Shown here: piece by piece, positions 34,070 to 42,300 of the stretch
Position numbering within the stretch: position 1 is the stretch's first letter
How the letters are laid out: each line of letters starts with the position of its first letter
Origin: Anaeromyxobacter sp.
GTDB taxonomy: Bacteria; Myxococcota; Myxococcia; Myxococcales; Anaeromyxobacteraceae
DNA: 64,000 nt
Direction of reading: 5' to 3'
Assembly (NCBI GenBank): GCA_016718565.1
Contig: JADKCZ010000005.1
Span: 595,916 to 659,915, forward strand
Notes under the pieces: model-generated
Database searches by the model: none
What the model was told of the DNA's origin: nothing
What the model saw: the letters and a program-made list of their open reading frames with translations, nothing else
Translations under genes and position numbers: made by a program

Positions 34070-35416
34070 ATGGACGCCATGACCACCACGCCCCCCGAAG
34101 TGTCGCCGCCCCCGCCCGCCCCGGTCCGCATGAGCTGGCCCAAGCGGATCTTCGCCGTCCTCTTCGTGCTGGCCATCGCCGGGGTGGTGGCCACCTCGCT
34201 GCGCCCCAAGGAGGAGAAGCCCCTCACCGTGCAGGCCGCCGCGGCGCGCAAGGGGTCCATCACCCGGGTGGTCACCGGCGGTGGCAAGCTGGAGGCGGCC
34301 ACCGAGGTGAAGCTCTCCTCCAACATCACCGGCGATCTGGTGGAGCTCTCCATCCGCGAGGGCGACCGGGTCACCACCGGGCAGGTGCTGGGCAAGATCG
34401 ACGCCCGCCGCTACTCGGCCCAGCTGAGCCAGGCCGAGGGGGCGCGCAACGGCGCCGCCGCCGAGCTGCAGGTGCAGCAGGTGCGGGCCGCCTCGCTGGA
34501 GGCCGAGTACCGCCGGGTGGCCGCCCTGGCCGCCTCGCAGAACGCCAGCGCCGCCGAGCTCGACAAGGCCCGCGCCGAGCTGGACGGCGCCCGCGCCCAG
34601 GCCGCCGCCGCCGGGCAGCGGGTGGTCCAGTCGGACGCCGCCCTGCGCGAGGCGCGCCACCAGTTCTCCCTCACCACCATCACCGCCCCCATGGACGGCA
34701 TCGTCACCCAGCGGCTCAAGCAGGTGGGCGAGCGGGTGCGCGGCTCGGACTTCTCCGAGGACGTCATCATGGTCATCGCCACCCTCTCCAAGATGGAGAT
34801 GAAGGCGGAGATCGGCGAGCACGAGGTGGTCTACGTGAAGGAGGGCGACCTGGCGGAGATCGAGGTGGACGCCTTCCCGGAGCGCAAGTTCAAGGCCCAG
34901 GTGGTGGAGGTGGCCCGCAAGGCCACCGTCAAGAACGCCGGCACCGAGCAGGAGGTCACCACCTTCATCGTGCGCATGGCGCTGACCGACCAGGTGGCCG
35001 GCGCGCTGCCCGGCATGAGCGCCCAGGCCGCGGTCTCCACCGACACCCGCGAGGACGCGGTGGTGGTGCCCATCGCCGCGGTGACGGTGCGCCCGGACAA
35101 GGACCTCAAGCCCAAGGGGGCCGAGGTGGCCGAGCAGCCGGCGCCCGCCCCGGCGCCGCCGGTGCCCGGCAAGAAGGCCCGCAAGGAGCCGCTCAAGAAG
35201 GTGGTCTTCGTGGTGCAGGACGGGGTGGCCCGGGTGCGCCTGGTGGAGACCGGCCTGGCCTCCGACACCGAGATCGAGATCGTCTCCGGGCTGCAGGCCG
35301 GCGAGCAGGTGGTGGAGGGGCCCTACCGCGTGCTCTCCAAGGAGCTGGCCGACGGCAAGAAGGTCACCGAGGAGGAGCTGGGCAAGAAGGGCGAGGGGAA
35401 GGCCAAGGGCTCATGA
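34070..35416 (+). CDS. HlyD/MacA-type periplasmic adaptor protein
   Basis: Membrane-fusion protein of 448 residues. It has one N-terminal membrane helix (about residues 24-44, IFAVLFVLAIAGVVATSL), the split lipoyl domain with ITGDLVELSIREGDRVTTGQVLGKID, a coiled-coil hairpin rich in Ala/Glu, and the second lipoyl half with ITAPMDGIVTQRLKQVGERV. It starts directly after the TolC-like stop. A Lys/Pro-rich insert (about residues 345-375) interrupts the C-terminal domain. It should bridge the inner-membrane permeases and TolC. Confidence 0.9.
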   Translation: MDAMTTTPPEVSPPPPAPVRMSWPKRIFAVLFVLAIAGVVATSLRPKEEKPLTVQAAAARKGSITRVVTGGGKLEAATEVKLSSNITGDLVELSIREGDRVTTGQVLGKIDARRYSAQLSQAEGARNGAAAELQVQQVRAASLEAEYRRVAALAASQNASAAELDKARAELDGARAQAAAAGQRVVQSDAALREARHQFSLTTITAPMDGIVTQRLKQVGERVRGSDFSEDVIMVIATLSKMEMKAEIGEHEVVYVKEGDLAEIEVDAFPERKFKAQVVEVARKATVKNAGTEQEVTTFIVRMALTDQVAGALPGMSAQAAVSTDTREDAVVVPIAAVTVRPDKDLKPKGAEVAEQPAPAPAPPVPGKKARKEPLKKVVFVVQDGVARVRLVETGLASDTEIEIVSGLQAGEQVVEGPYRVLSKELADGKKVTEEELGKKGEGKAKGS

Positions 35417-36141
35417 GCGACGCCCTCATCTCGGTGGACCGGCTGGCCCGCCACTACGTGGTGGGCGGCGAGACGGTGCGCGCGCTCGACGGGGTCTCCT
35501 TCGACATCCACCAGGGGGAGTGGGTGGCCATCGTCGGCCAGTCGGGCTCGGGCAAGTCCACCCTGATGAACCTGCTGGGCTGCCTCGACACCGCCACCTC
35601 CGGCACCTACCGGCTCAACGGCGCCGACGTCGAGACCCTCTCCGACGACGCCCTGGCCGACCTGCGCAACCGGGAGATCGGCTTCATCTTCCAGACCTTC
35701 CAGCTCCTGCCGCGCGCCTCGGCGGCGGCCAACGTGGAGCTGCCGCTGGTCTACCGCGGCCTGCCGCGCCGCGAGCGCCGCGCCATGGCGGAGCACGCCC
35801 TGCGCTCGGTGGGGCTGGCCAACCGCATGCACCACCGGCCCAACGAGCTCTCCGGCGGCCAGCGCCAGCGCGTCGCCATCGCCCGCGCCCTGGTGGGCGA
35901 GCCCTCCATCCTGCTGGCCGACGAGCCCACCGGCAACCTCGACTCGCAGACCGGCGAGGAGATCGTGCGGCTCTTCGGCGAGCTGAACGCCCGCGGCCAC
36001 ACCATCATCCTGGTGACCCACGAGGCCAAGCTGGCGGCCCGCTGCCCGCGCGCCATCAAGCTGATGGACGGCCGGGTGCTGGGCGACGGCCCGGGGGCCG
36101 AGGTGGCCGCGCTGCAGGCGGCCCGCGCGGTGGGCACGTGA
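35413..36141 (+). CDS. MacB/LolD-type ABC transporter ATPase
   Basis: Cytoplasmic ATPase of 242 residues for the export complex. Walker A GQSGSGKST, Q-loop FQTFQLLPRASAAANVELPL, signature LSGGQRQRVAIARALVG and Walker B ILLADEPTGNLDSQ are all intact. The ATG overlaps the adaptor stop by ATGA. It is a stand-alone ATPase, unlike E. coli MacB where it is fused to the permease. Confidence 0.94.
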   Translation: MSDALISVDRLARHYVVGGETVRALDGVSFDIHQGEWVAIVGQSGSGKSTLMNLLGCLDTATSGTYRLNGADVETLSDDALADLRNREIGFIFQTFQLLPRASAAANVELPLVYRGLPRRERRAMAEHALRSVGLANRMHHRPNELSGGQRQRVAIARALVGEPSILLADEPTGNLDSQTGEEIVRLFGELNARGHTIILVTHEAKLAARCPRAIKLMDGRVLGDGPGAEVAALQAARAVGT

Positions 36142-37418
36142 CCGGCCCGGGCGCCGCCGCCGGCCGGCCGCGCCGCGGCCGCTCGCGCCTCGGCTCCGAG
36201 CTGGGCGAGGGGGTGCGCATCGCCCTCTCGGCCCTCACCGGCAACCACCTGCGCACCTTCCTCACCACCATGGGCATCGTCATCGGCGTCATGACGGTGA
36301 TCTCCATCGTGGCCATCATCGACGGGCTGGACGCCAGCTTCGCCACCCAGATCGGCAACCTGGGCGCCCACACCGTCTACGTGGACAAGTGGAAGTGGAT
36401 CAACACCGGCAACGAGTGGTGGGAGATGCGCAACCGCAAGAACGTGGGGCGCGCCGAGCTGGAGGCCATCGAGCAGGAGGCCACCCTGGCCACCGCGGTG
36501 GCCCCCATGGCCAACATCCGGGCCACCGTCACGGTGGGCGACGTGGAGCTGACCCGGCTGCAGGTGCGCGGCACCAACGGCTCCTACCTGCAGACCGGCG
36601 GCGGCAGCGTGGCGGCCGGGCGCTTCCTGGCCGGGCCGGACGTGGAGCTGTCGCGCAGCGTGGTGGTGCTGGCGGCCGGGGTGGCCGACCGGCTCTTCCC
36701 GGGCGAGCCCTGGGACGCCGTCCTGGGCCGCAAGGTCCGCATCAAGGATCACCCCTTCACCGTCATCGGGGTGCTGGAGCGGCGCGGCCGCATGCTGGGC
36801 ATGGACCTCGACAGCAACGTCTCCATCCCCTACACCACCTTCCTGCGCGACCTGGGCGGCAAGCGCTCCATCGCCGTGGCGGTGGCCACCGAGCCTGGCC
36901 AGGTGGAGGCCCTCACCGACCAGCTGACCGGCATCCTGCGCCAGGTGCGCCGCGTCCCGCCGGAGCGGCCCGACGACTTCAACATCAACCGCCAGGACCA
37001 GTTCCTCAAGCTCTACGGCCAGCTCACCGGCGCCCTCTACGGCGTGGCGGTGGGGGTGGGGCTCATCACCCTGATCGTGGGCGGCATCGGCATCATGAAC
37101 ATCATGCTGGTGTCGGTGACCGAGCGGACCCGCGAGATCGGGGTGCGCCGGGCCCTGGGCGCCCGCAAGCGGACCATCCTGCTGCAGTTCCTCATCGAGT
37201 CCTCCATCGTCTCGGCCGCCGGCGGGGCGGTGGGCACCGGCCTGGGCTTCGGGGTGGCGCTGATCCTCTCGGTGGCCACGCCGCTGGCCGCGGCGGTCAC
37301 CCCCGGCGCGGTGGCGCTGGGCCTGGGCTTCTCGGCCGGGGTGGGGCTGCTCTTCGGCAGCTGGCCCGCCTGGCGGGCCGCCAACCTCGATCCGGTGGAG
37401 GCGCTGCGCTACGAATGA
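36138..37418 (+). CDS. MacB-type ABC permease, first of two
   Basis: Permease of 426 residues with the MacB/FtsX layout: one N-terminal helix (NHLRTFLTTMGIVIGVMTVI), a large periplasmic domain (about residues 65-290), and three C-terminal helices around GGIGIMNIMLVSVTERTREI and GVRRALGARKR. GTG at 36138-36140 overlaps the ATPase stop. The C-terminus ends LDPVEALRYE, the MacB-family tail. It is followed with an ATGA overlap by a related but distinct permease, implying a heterodimer. Confidence 0.92.
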   Translation: MTGPGAAAGRPRRGRSRLGSELGEGVRIALSALTGNHLRTFLTTMGIVIGVMTVISIVAIIDGLDASFATQIGNLGAHTVYVDKWKWINTGNEWWEMRNRKNVGRAELEAIEQEATLATAVAPMANIRATVTVGDVELTRLQVRGTNGSYLQTGGGSVAAGRFLAGPDVELSRSVVVLAAGVADRLFPGEPWDAVLGRKVRIKDHPFTVIGVLERRGRMLGMDLDSNVSIPYTTFLRDLGGKRSIAVAVATEPGQVEALTDQLTGILRQVRRVPPERPDDFNINRQDQFLKLYGQLTGALYGVAVGVGLITLIVGGIGIMNIMLVSVTERTREIGVRRALGARKRTILLQFLIESSIVSAAGGAVGTGLGFGVALILSVATPLAAAVTPGAVALGLGFSAGVGLLFGSWPAWRAANLDPVEALRYE

Positions 37419-38647
37419 CCCAGCTCCTCGACAACATCGCCATGGCGCTCGGCACCCTCCGCGCCAACCCGCTGCGCTCGGCGCTGACCCTGCTCGGCAT
37501 CGTCATCAGCGCCTCCACGGTGGTGGCCATGATGGCCCTCACCGAGGGGCTGCGGCTCAAGGTGACCAGCGACCTGGCCTTCCTGGGGAACAACGCCTTC
37601 CAGGTGCAGAAGTGGCCGGCCCCGGGGTTCCACAACGTCGACTGGCACAAGTACGCCCGCCGCAAGCCCATCACCCGCGCGCAGGGGGAGGCGCTGCTGG
37701 GCCTGCCGCACGTGCTGGGCGTCTCCATCGAGGAGTCCTTCGACCGCCCCTTCGCGGTGGCCACCCGCGAGCGCGCCACCAAGGCGGTCATCGAGGTGGT
37801 GGGCGTCAACACCGACACCGAGCGCTCCCGCGCCATCAGCCTGGCCGAGGGGCGCTTCGTCAACGAGTCGGACATCCGGCTGGGGCGGCGGGTGGCGGTG
37901 GTGGGGGCCGACGTGGTGGACGCCCTCTACCCGGACGGCCAGGCCCTCGGGCAGGAGGTGCGGGTGCGCGGCGTGCCCTTCGAGATCGTGGGCATCGCCG
38001 AGCGCATGGGCTCGATCCTGGGGCTGGAGTCCAAGGACGGCTTCACCCTGGTGCCCTGGACGGCCTTCGAGCTGGCGCTGGGCAAGGTGGAGAACACCAA
38101 CCTGGTGGTCATCGCCACCTCGCCCGAGGACATCCCCAAGGCCATCGACGAGGTGGTCTCGACGCTGCGCCGCCAGCGCGGCCTGGCCCCGCTGGCCGAG
38201 AACGACTTCGAGTACTTCACCAACGACTCGGTCAACGAGACCTTCAACAACCTGGCCGCCATGGTGGGCGCTGCCACCCTGGGCGTCTGCGCCCTGGCGC
38301 TGCTGGTGGGTGGCATCGGCATCATGAACATCATGCTGGTCTCGGTGACCGAGCGGACCCGCGAGATCGGCGTGCGCATGGCGCTGGGGGCGCGGCGCCG
38401 CCGCATCCTGGTGCAGTTCATCTTCGAGGCGGTCACCCTGTCGCTGCTGGGCGGCCTCATCGGGGTGGGCCTGGGCGCCGGCGTGGCGGTCTTCACCCGC
38501 GAGGTGCTGCAGGTGCCGTCGAGCATCCCGGCCTGGGCGGTGATACTCTCCCTCGCCTCCGCGTGCGGGGCCGGGCTCCTGTTCGGCATCTACCCCGCCG
38601 CCCGGGCGTCGAAGCTGGACCCCGTCGAGGCGATGCGGACCGAGTAG
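37415..38647 (+). CDS. MacB-type ABC permease, second of two
   Basis: Permease of 410 residues similar in plan to its neighbour: an N-terminal helix (SALTLLGIVISASTVVAMMAL), a periplasmic domain containing WPAPGFHNVDWHKYARRKPI, and C-terminal helices around GGIGIMNIMLVSVTERTREI and GVRMALGARRR, with the tail LDPVEAMRTE. The two periplasmic domains differ clearly, while the membrane motifs are almost identical, which suggests duplication followed by divergence. It is translationally coupled to the first permease. Confidence 0.92.
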   Translation: MTQLLDNIAMALGTLRANPLRSALTLLGIVISASTVVAMMALTEGLRLKVTSDLAFLGNNAFQVQKWPAPGFHNVDWHKYARRKPITRAQGEALLGLPHVLGVSIEESFDRPFAVATRERATKAVIEVVGVNTDTERSRAISLAEGRFVNESDIRLGRRVAVVGADVVDALYPDGQALGQEVRVRGVPFEIVGIAERMGSILGLESKDGFTLVPWTAFELALGKVENTNLVVIATSPEDIPKAIDEVVSTLRRQRGLAPLAENDFEYFTNDSVNETFNNLAAMVGAATLGVCALALLVGGIGIMNIMLVSVTERTREIGVRMALGARRRRILVQFIFEAVTLSLLGGLIGVGLGAGVAVFTREVLQVPSSIPAWAVILSLASACGAGLLFGIYPAARASKLDPVEAMRTE

Positions 38648-38690
38648 CCGGCCCCCGAGGGCCGGCGCTGGCACGGGAGCGGGGAGCGAC

Positions 38691-39380
38691 GTGAACAAGC
38701 AGAAGCTGTGGTCGGAGGTGAAGGGCTGGGGCCTCACCATCCTGGCGGTGCTGGCCTTCCGCACCTTCCTGTACGAGCCGGTCTGGATCCCGTCCGGCTC
38801 GATGATCCCCACCCTGCAGATCGGGGACTTCATCGTGGTGGAGAAGTGGGCCTACGGGGCCCGCCTCCCCTTCACCGACGAGGCCCAGGCCACCTGGTCG
38901 AGCCCGCGGCGCGGCGACATCGTGGTGTTCCTGAACCCCAGCGGCGGCCCCTCGGCCGACGACCTCATCAAGCGGGTGGTGGCGGTGGCCGGCGACGTGG
39001 TGGAGATCAAGGACGGCCACCTGCAGGTGAACGGCCAGCCGGTGCCGCGCCAGGAGCAGCTGGGCGCCTGCCAGTACTGGAACAAGCCGGAGCGCGGCGG
39101 CTGGGTCGAGGAGCCCTGCCGCGACTTCGTGGAGCAGCTGGACGGCCACGCCTTCCACACCCACTGCGCCCCCGACCACCCCTGCGGCGACGTGGTGGCG
39201 CAGAAGGTCCCGCCCGGCCACGTCTTCATGGCCGGCGACCACCGCGACCGCTCCGCCGACAGCCGGGTCTTCGGCCCGGTGCCGGTGGGGCGCGTCAAGG
39301 GGCGGGCCTGGGTGGCGCTGGTCTCCTGGGGGCCCGACGGGCTCCGCTGGGACCGGCTGTTCCACTCGGTCACCCACTAG
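38691..39380 (+). CDS. lepB: Signal peptidase I
   Basis: Membrane serine protease of 229 residues that removes signal peptides. One N-terminal helix (LTILAVLAFRTFLYEP) is followed by the catalytic block WIPSGSMIPTLQIGDF (Ser37), IKRVVAVAGD (general-base Lys94) and GDHRDRSADSR, a variant of the usual GDNRDNSxDSR. GTG at 38691 with a GGGGAGCGAC upstream sequence. It starts 43 bases after the second permease, so it could be co-transcribed with the efflux operon. A large cysteine-containing loop (residues 125-165) is typical of longer Gram-negative forms. Confidence 0.92.
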   Translation: MNKQKLWSEVKGWGLTILAVLAFRTFLYEPVWIPSGSMIPTLQIGDFIVVEKWAYGARLPFTDEAQATWSSPRRGDIVVFLNPSGGPSADDLIKRVVAVAGDVVEIKDGHLQVNGQPVPRQEQLGACQYWNKPERGGWVEEPCRDFVEQLDGHAFHTHCAPDHPCGDVVAQKVPPGHVFMAGDHRDRSADSRVFGPVPVGRVKGRAWVALVSWGPDGLRWDRLFHSVTH

Positions 39381-39395
39381 CGGCGCGGCCCTCGC

Positions 39396-39692
39396 TCACG
39401 GGATGACGAGCGAGGCTCCGGCCTGCCCGGCCTGACCGGTCCCGCCGGTGGCCCCCGCCGGGCTCGTGCCTCCGAGCCCGCCGCCGCCCGGGGGGCCGGT
39501 GGTGCAGCCGTTGCCCGAGGCGACCACCGACGCGCCGGCCTGGCTGGCGAGGCACGCGCTCGGGCCGCCGGAGTCGCGGCAGCCCGGCGCCGGATCGTCT
39601 CCGCCGCCCCCGCCGCTGCAGGCGACCGCGGTGAGCAGGACCCCGAGGACGGCGCCGCGGAGGAGGGGGGGCAGGGCGTGGCGGCGTGGCAT
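39396..39692 (-). CDS. Small Gly-rich lipoprotein
   Basis: Predicted lipoprotein of 98 residues with a signal ending LTAVAC (acylated Cys about residue 25), followed by a Gly run and a Gly/Ser/Ala-rich body containing three more cysteines (GCRDSGG, SACLASQ, GCTTG). I recognise no family. It converges on lepB, with only 15 bases between the stops. Low-complexity secreted proteins of this type are common in myxobacteria; function unknown. Confidence 0.6.
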   Translation of the reverse strand: MPRRHALPPLLRGAVLGVLLTAVACSGGGGGDDPAPGCRDSGGPSACLASQAGASVVASGNGCTTGPPGGGGLGGTSPAGATGGTGQAGQAGASLVIP

Positions 39693-39795
39693 GGCGGCCT
39701 CTGGCGGAGGCGGTGGGAGGTGGGAGGTGGGAGCCTAGCGCGCCTCGGGGCGGCCGATCCCGACGCGGCCAGGCCGGCGATCGGGCGCCGGCCCT

Positions 39796-41298
39796 TCAGG
39801 ACCTTCTCTCACCACCTCGTCCGGCGCCTCTCCCGGCAGCGCGCCGCCCCCCGGTGAGCGCCCTGGCCAGGCCGCGCACCCCCTCCCGGATGACGGCCGG
39901 CGAGAGCGCCGCGTCGCCCAGGATGAGGCCGTTCACCGAGCCTGGGCGGATGGCCTGCGCCGAGAGCGTCGCGGCGTCCACCCCGAGCCCCAGCGCCCGG
40001 GCCCGCACCTCCAGGTCGCGCGCGCCCTCCAGGTGCAGGCTGACGTGCAGGCCGGCGTCGGACGGTCCGAGCCGCCCCGCCCCCCCGACCTCGCGCCGCA
40101 GCGCCTCCACCAGCACGGCGCGCCGCTCGCCGTAGAGGGCCCGCATGGCGCGCAGGTGGGCCACCAGGTGGCCGCCCTCCATGAAGTCGGCCACCACCGC
40201 CTGCATGAGCACCGGCGGGTGCCCGTCGATGAGCCGCCGCGCCGCCACGAAGGCGTCCACCAGGGCGTCCGGCGCGATGAGGTAGGCGAGCCGGAGCGAC
40301 GGGTAGAGCATCTTGGTGAAGGTGCCCACGTAGAGCACCCGCCCGGCCCGGTCGAGCCCCTGGATGGCCGCGATGGGGCGGCCGTCGTAGCGGTACTCGG
40401 AGTCGTAGTCGTCCTCCAGCACCAGCGCGCGCGCCGCGGCGGCCCAGTCGACCAGCGCCAGCCGCCGCTCCAGCGACATGGTGACGCCCAGCGGGTACTG
40501 GTGGGAGGGCGTCACCACCGCGAGGCGCGCCCGCGGGGCCAGGGCGCGCCCGGCCGCCACGTCCATGCCGGCCTGGTCCACCGGCACCGGCACCACGTTC
40601 CCGCCCGCGGCCCGCATGGCGCCCAGGGCGCCCTGGTAGCAGGGGTCCTCCAGCCAGACGTCGTCGCCCGGGTCGAGGAGCAGGCGGGCCGCCAGGTCGA
40701 GCGCCTGCTGCGAGCTGGAGAGGACGATCACCTGGCCCGGGCCGCAGCGGACGCCGCGCGAGGTGGCGGCGTGGGCCGCGATGGCCTCGCGCAGCGGCCG
40801 GTACCCGGCCGCCTCGCCGTAGTCGAGGAGCCGCGCGCCGCGCCGGCCGAGCCGCTGCGAGAGGAGCCGGCGCCAGGTGCGCAGCGGGAAGGCCGCCACG
40901 TCCGGCTGGCCGCCGCGGAAGGCGCTGGAGGTGAGCGTGTCCGGGTGGATGGGCGTGCCGATGACCTGGCGGCCACGCGCCGAGAGGGCCACGCCGGGGG
41001 CCGGGGCCGCCGGCACGGCCGGGCGGACCGGGACCGCGGAGGAGACGTAGCTGCCGTCCCCCACCCGGCGCTCCAGGAAGCCCTCGGCCACCAGCTGCTG
41101 GAAGGCCTCCTCGACGGTGGTGCGCGACACGCCGAGCTCCCCGGCCAGCGCCCGGGTGGACGGCAGCCGGGCCCCCGGCGAGAGGCTGCCCTCGACGATG
41201 GCCCCGCGGATGCGGCGGTAGAGCGCCACCCGGCGCGAGGCCGAGGGCGGCTCGGCCCCGGCCAGGCGCGGCAGCGGGGCGCCGGCGGCGCGCTTCAT
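39796..41298 (-). CDS. MocR/PdxR-type transcriptional regulator (GntR-HTH plus aminotransferase domain)
   Basis: Regulator of 500 residues. The N-terminal winged helix (about 15-85: ALYRRIRGAIVEGSLSPGARLPSTRALA, then GVSRTTVEEAFQQLVAEGFL) is joined to a fold-type I aminotransferase-like domain (about 115-490). PLP-site features include SSSQQALDLAARLLLDPGD, LEDDYDSEYRY and the Schiff-base lysine in GTFTKMLYPSLR. The ATG (41296-41298) has GGAGGAG directly upstream. MocR proteins sense PLP or an amino-acid adduct. It is divergent from a small Cys/TM protein with candidate operator half-sites between them. A short Arg/Gly tail ends the protein. Confidence 0.92.
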   Translation of the reverse strand: MKRAAGAPLPRLAGAEPPSASRRVALYRRIRGAIVEGSLSPGARLPSTRALAGELGVSRTTVEEAFQQLVAEGFLERRVGDGSYVSSAVPVRPAVPAAPAPGVALSARGRQVIGTPIHPDTLTSSAFRGGQPDVAAFPLRTWRRLLSQRLGRRGARLLDYGEAAGYRPLREAIAAHAATSRGVRCGPGQVIVLSSSQQALDLAARLLLDPGDDVWLEDPCYQGALGAMRAAGGNVVPVPVDQAGMDVAAGRALAPRARLAVVTPSHQYPLGVTMSLERRLALVDWAAAARALVLEDDYDSEYRYDGRPIAAIQGLDRAGRVLYVGTFTKMLYPSLRLAYLIAPDALVDAFVAARRLIDGHPPVLMQAVVADFMEGGHLVAHLRAMRALYGERRAVLVEALRREVGGAGRLGPSDAGLHVSLHLEGARDLEVRARALGLGVDAATLSAQAIRPGSVNGLILGDAALSPAVIREGVRGLARALTGGRRAAGRGAGRGGERRS

Positions 41299-41311
41299 GG
41301 CTCCTCCCGAA

Positions 41312-41375
41312 TGGTCTGGTTCGGCACGCGTGAATGGCCCTAACGAGCAGACCACTCCGGCGCCATCTTCAGACC
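41312..41375. promoter_or_regulatory. Candidate MocR operator: repeated CAGACC half-sites
   Basis: Between the divergent MocR and small Cys/TM genes lie TGGTCTG (41312-41318), its perfect inverse CAGACCA (41348-41354), and a direct copy CAGACC (41370-41375) exactly 22 bases after the second. Two direct half-sites spaced by about two helical turns plus an inverted copy is the arrangement known for MocR-type operators. A further CAGACCA occurs at 41666-41672 just after the small gene. Confidence 0.45.
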
Positions 41376-41405
41376 GTCCGCCGAGGTGCGGATCCGGAGG
41401 ACCCC

Positions 41406-41660
41406 ATGGACACCCAGAAGCTCGTCGCGCCCACCTTCCCGTCCACCCTCGTCGCGCTGGGCCGCGCCCCGACGCGCCGGCCGGCCGCGCCCAGGCCGCC
41501 GGCCGCCGGCGACTGCCTGCGCTGCCAGCTGGGCGGCCGCCGCCGCCTGGACTGCCTCTCGGCCGAGGCCTGCGCCCGCCTGCCGCTGGTCTTCCCGCTG
41601 GCGCCGCTGCTGCTGGCCGGGTGGCTCGGCACGGCGCTGGCCTTCCTGCTGACGCTGTGA
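41406..41660 (+). CDS. Small protein with four cysteines and a C-terminal membrane helix
   Basis: Protein of 84 residues, no family recognised. A soluble Pro/Arg-rich N-terminus is followed by a cysteine cluster (DCLRCQL then LDCLSAEAC, Cys spacing 2, 10 and 5 residues) and a single hydrophobic segment (about residues 61-82, LVFPLAPLLLAGWLGTALAF) at the very C-terminus, so it is probably tail-anchored. ATG at 41406 has a strong GGAGGA ribosome site. Divergent from the MocR gene and bracketed by CAGACC repeats, it is a likely target of that regulator. The cysteines could bind a metal. Confidence 0.6.
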   Translation: MDTQKLVAPTFPSTLVALGRAPTRRPAAPRPPAAGDCLRCQLGGRRRLDCLSAEACARLPLVFPLAPLLLAGWLGTALAFLLTL

Positions 41661-41741
41661 CCAGACAGACCACCAACCCCGCCTCCTCGGGTCCCGCGGC
41701 TCCTCCCGCGGCGCTCGAGGGGGCGGCGCGGGTGCCGTCGG

Positions 41742-42221
41742 TCAGGCCTGCAGCTCGGCCCACGCCTCCCGCACCGCCGCCACGGCCAGCGGCACGGCGG
41801 CCGCCACGGCGGGCGTGAGCCCCTCGCCCACCGTGTCGAAGGTCTCGACCTCCACCAGCACCAGCCAGACGCGGGTCGGCACCGGCGCGCCGGCGGCGCG
41901 GGCCAGCGCCAGCGCCGAGGGCAGTCCGAGGGCGTGCGGCGACGGGCCGGCCGGGGCGTGCAGGTCCTCGAGGGGCAGGCGGTGCACCGCGCCGGGCGGG
42001 TGGGCGCCGGTGTGGACCGCGTCCACCACCACCACCCGGTCGAACCCCTCCATGTCGTCGAGCAGGTAGAGCCCGGCGCGGGCGCTGGTGGCCACGGTGG
42101 CGCCCGGCGGCGGGTCGGCCTCGAGCGCGCGGGCCACGTGCAGGCCGACGGCGTCGTCCTGCCGGAGCGCGTTGCCGAGGCAGAGGAGGAGGACCTGCGG
42201 CGGGGCCGCGGCGCCCCTCAC
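41742..42221 (-). CDS. [NiFe]-hydrogenase maturation protease
   Basis: Endopeptidase of 159 residues (HyaD/HycI/FrcD type) that removes the C-terminal peptide of the hydrogenase large subunit after nickel insertion. The N-terminal motif LLLCLGNALRQDDAVGLHVA contains the nickel-sensing acidic residue, and the central block FDRVVVVDAVHTGAHPPG carries the second conserved Asp; HALGLPSALALAR holds the conserved His. The GTG (42219-42221) lies inside a CCCTCACCCC repeat. It is the last gene of the hydrogenase operon, separated from the large subunit by a palindromic repeat element. Confidence 0.88.
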   Translation of the reverse strand: MRGAAAPPQVLLLCLGNALRQDDAVGLHVARALEADPPPGATVATSARAGLYLLDDMEGFDRVVVVDAVHTGAHPPGAVHRLPLEDLHAPAGPSPHALGLPSALALARAAGAPVPTRVWLVLVEVETFDTVGEGLTPAVAAAVPLAVAAVREAWAELQA

Positions 42222-42226
42222 CCCTG

Positions 42227-42249
42227 CCCTCTCCCCGGAGGGGAGAGGG
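42227..42249. repeat. REP-like palindrome in the hydrogenase operon
   Basis: CCCTCTCCCC (42227-42236) and GGGGAGAGGG (42240-42249) form a perfect 10-bp hairpin with a GGA loop. It lies in the 79-base gap between the protease and the hydrogenase large subunit, flanked by near-identical GGCGCCC(C)TCACCCC segments at about 42209 and 42294. This sequence type resembles dispersed intergenic palindromes of GC-rich proteobacteria (from memory, not searched). Confidence 0.65.
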
Positions 42250-42300
42250 AGCCCAGACCTGGCGAGCCGCTCCGCGACCGCGACACCGACCCCGGCGCCC

